Of a DNA stretch of 6,586 nucleotides, positions 5,377 through 6,586 are shown piece after piece. Under the pieces are notes generated by a model. The model saw only the letters and a list, made by a program, of their open reading frames with translations, had not been told where the DNA came from and ran no database searches. Numbering within the stretch: position 1 is the first letter of the stretch; each line of letters opens with the position of its first letter. Origin of the DNA: Actinomycetota bacterium (GTDB taxonomy: Bacteria; Actinomycetota; Aquicultoria; Aquicultorales; Aquicultoraceae); contig JASEIR010000129.1 in assembly GCA_030017355.1 (NCBI GenBank), forward strand, positions 1 through 6,586, in the 5' to 3' direction. Made by a program: the position numbers and the translations under genes.

Positions 5377-6480
5377 ATGTCCATTCCATTACTTGATTTA
5401 AAAGCACAGTATGACTCGATAAAAGATGAATTGGAGTCCGCAGTCTTAAGCGTTTTAAGAAGCGGGCACTATATTCTGGGTCCAAAAGTTGAGGAGCTGG
5501 AAAAGGCTATAGCTAATTATTGCGGTGTAAAATACGCGGTTGCTGTTGCAAATGGCACTGACGCACTTGTGCTTTCCCTGGATGCCATGGGTATTGGCCC
5601 TGGGGATGAAGTTATTACAAGCCCCTTTACTTTTTTTGCAAGTGCTGAGTCAATATCAAGGGTAGGTGCAAAACCAGTATTTGTGGACATCGACCCTGGA
5701 ACATATAATCTTGTACCTGATCAAATTGAGCAAAAGATTACCAATCGTACTAAAGCAATTATCCCGGTTCATATATTTGGTCAGCCAGCTGAGATGGATG
5801 AAATACTTGATATTGCATCTAGGCATAATCTTAAGGTTATTGAGGATGCTTGCCAGGCCATAGGTGCGCAGTACCGCGGCAGAAAAATTGGTTCATTGGG
5901 CGATGCTGCTTGCTTTAGCTTTTTCCCAAGCAAAAATCTAGGTGGAGCAGGGGATGGTGGTATTGTTGTAACTAATGATGAAGACCTGGCAAATCGCATT
6001 AAGATGCTAAGACAACATGGCAGCGATAGAAAGTATTATCATAGCTTAATTGGTTATAACAGCCGCTTAGATGCGCTTCAAGCTGCAATATTGCTTGTAA
6101 AGCTAAAATATATTGATACTTGGAATGATGCTCGAAGACAGAAAGCCCACTATTACAACAAGTTATTTGCAGGAACAAACGTTATAACGCCAGTGGAACT
6201 TAATCATGTAAAGCATGTCTACCATCTTTATATCATCCGCGTGCCAAACAGAAATGAGGTTGAATCGGCGCTTAAAGCTAAGGGCATTGGCTGCGGTGTG
6301 TATTATCCCGTCCCGCTTCATCTTCAGGACGCCTATAAGGACCTTGGCTACAGCCAGGGCGATTTGCCTGTAAGTGAGGCTGCGTGCCATGAAACAATGG
6401 CAATACCACTTTATCCTGAATTGGACATTAGGGATATGGAAAGGATTGCTAGTATTGTAAAGGAAGCTATCGCAAATTAA
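5377..6480 (+). CDS. wbpE: DegT/DnrJ/EryC1 PLP-dependent sugar aminotransferase, WbpE/WlbC-like
   Basis: The enzyme should transfer an amino group, glutamate being the usual donor, to the 3-keto group of the UDP-GlcNAc-uronate intermediate. The 367-residue length is normal for the fold-type I family. Motifs in order are: LDLKAQYDSIKDEL (6-19), the cofactor-phosphate-binding GTDAL (60-64), SPFTFFASAESI (82-93), EDACQAIGA (156-164) with Asp157 facing the PLP ring nitrogen, and SFFPSKNLGGAGDGG (181-195) with Lys186 as the Schiff-base lysine. GYNSRLDALQAAIL (226-239) and GVYYPVPLHLQDAY (307-320) are also typical. AGGAG (5367-5371) overlaps the stop of the acyltransferase gene and lies five bases before the ATG, indicating tight operon structure. 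Other DegT enzymes act on 4-keto sugars (ArnB, PglE), but the adjacent 6- and 3-dehydrogenases and acetyltransferase favour the 3-keto uronate. Confidence 0.92.
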   Translation: MSIPLLDLKAQYDSIKDELESAVLSVLRSGHYILGPKVEELEKAIANYCGVKYAVAVANGTDALVLSLDAMGIGPGDEVITSPFTFFASAESISRVGAKPVFVDIDPGTYNLVPDQIEQKITNRTKAIIPVHIFGQPAEMDEILDIASRHNLKVIEDACQAIGAQYRGRKIGSLGDAACFSFFPSKNLGGAGDGGIVVTNDEDLANRIKMLRQHGSDRKYYHSLIGYNSRLDALQAAILLVKLKYIDTWNDARRQKAHYYNKLFAGTNVITPVELNHVKHVYHLYIIRVPNRNEVESALKAKGIGCGVYYPVPLHLQDAYKDLGYSQGDLPVSEAACHETMAIPLYPELDIRDMERIASIVKEAIAN

Positions 6481-6508
6481 TTCAAAATTCAAAATTAAAA
6501 ATTAATTA
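6481..6508. repeat. AT-rich degenerate heptamer repeat
   Basis: Directly after the aminotransferase stop the sequence can be read as four 7-base units: TTCAAAA, TTCAAAA, TTAAAAA, TTAATTA. It is low-complexity DNA with no coding capacity. The two first units are identical. It borders the GC-rich heptamer tract on its right. Confidence 0.5.
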
Positions 6509-6509
6509 A

Positions 6510-6586
6510 CGACCGCCGACCGCAGACCGCTGCTATAGGCTCCTTCGGAGCCTGACCGCCGACCGCAGACCGCCGACCGCCGCTAT
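6510..6586. repeat. GC-rich NGACCGC heptamer repeat tract with internal hairpin, cut by window edge
   Basis: Three heptamers, CGACCGC, CGACCGC, AGACCGC (6510-6530), are followed by TGCTAT. Then comes a hairpin, AGGCTCC-TTC-GGAGCCT (6537-6553), and four more heptamers (6553-6580) followed by CGCTAT. GACCGCCGACCGCAGACCGC thus occurs at 6511-6530 and 6554-6573, 43 bases apart, and the unit probably continues past the edge. The same unit in degenerate form lies after fabZ at 972-992. The hairpin has no T-tract, so it is not a standard terminator; a dispersed intergenic repeat is the better description. Confidence 0.75.

Noticed and set aside
6537..6553. Intrinsic terminator for the operon
   Set aside because: The AGGCTCC-TTC-GGAGCCT hairpin is followed by GACCGCC and not by T residues; it is part of the repeat unit.
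6510..6586. CRISPR array
   Set aside because: The units are 7-base heptamers within a 43-base period, with no unique spacers of regular length and no cas genes.

Overview
The window carries a compact plus-strand block of sugar-nucleotide genes plus the cut-off start of a divergent minus-strand gene. In order: a partial DUF3048 (YerB-like) envelope protein (minus strand, runs off the left edge); fabZ; a UDP-N-acetylhexosamine 6-dehydrogenase of the WbpA type; two tandem, almost identical Gfo/Idh/MocA oxidoreductases; a left-handed beta-helix acyltransferase of the WbpD/WlbB type; and a DegT/DnrJ/EryC1 PLP aminotransferase of the WbpE/WlbC type. The right edge is a repeat-rich intergenic tract.

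The four enzyme types match the known route from UDP-GlcNAc to UDP-2,3-diacetamido-2,3-dideoxyglucuronic acid: 6-oxidation, 3-oxidation, 3-transamination, 3-N-acetylation. This activated sugar feeds surface polysaccharide, LPS or glycoprotein synthesis. No 2-epimerase (WbpI/WlbD), glycosyltransferase, flippase or polymerase lies in the window, so the final sugar and its acceptor are unknown. From the first oxidoreductase to the aminotransferase the genes are packed with gaps of 2 to 10 bases and almost certainly share one transcript. The dehydrogenase is set apart by a 201-base spacer full of inverted repeats.

The most striking object is the oxidoreductase tandem. 989 bases, including the ribosome binding site, are repeated at a 1027-base offset with a single silent difference seen, yet the last 47 bases of the two genes agree at only 28 positions. 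That pattern points to gene conversion between older paralogues, or to an assembly artefact. A family of GC-rich heptamer repeats (consensus NGACCGC) occurs directly after fabZ and again after the aminotransferase.

The organism cannot be fixed. Moderate GC, strong AGGAG ribosome binding sites, TTG starts, frequent ATA/AGA/AGG codons and a DUF3048 protein suggest a Gram-positive-type lineage (Firmicutes, deep Actinobacteria or relatives), but this is inference. I see no clearly new system; the unusual parts are the duplication and the repeats.
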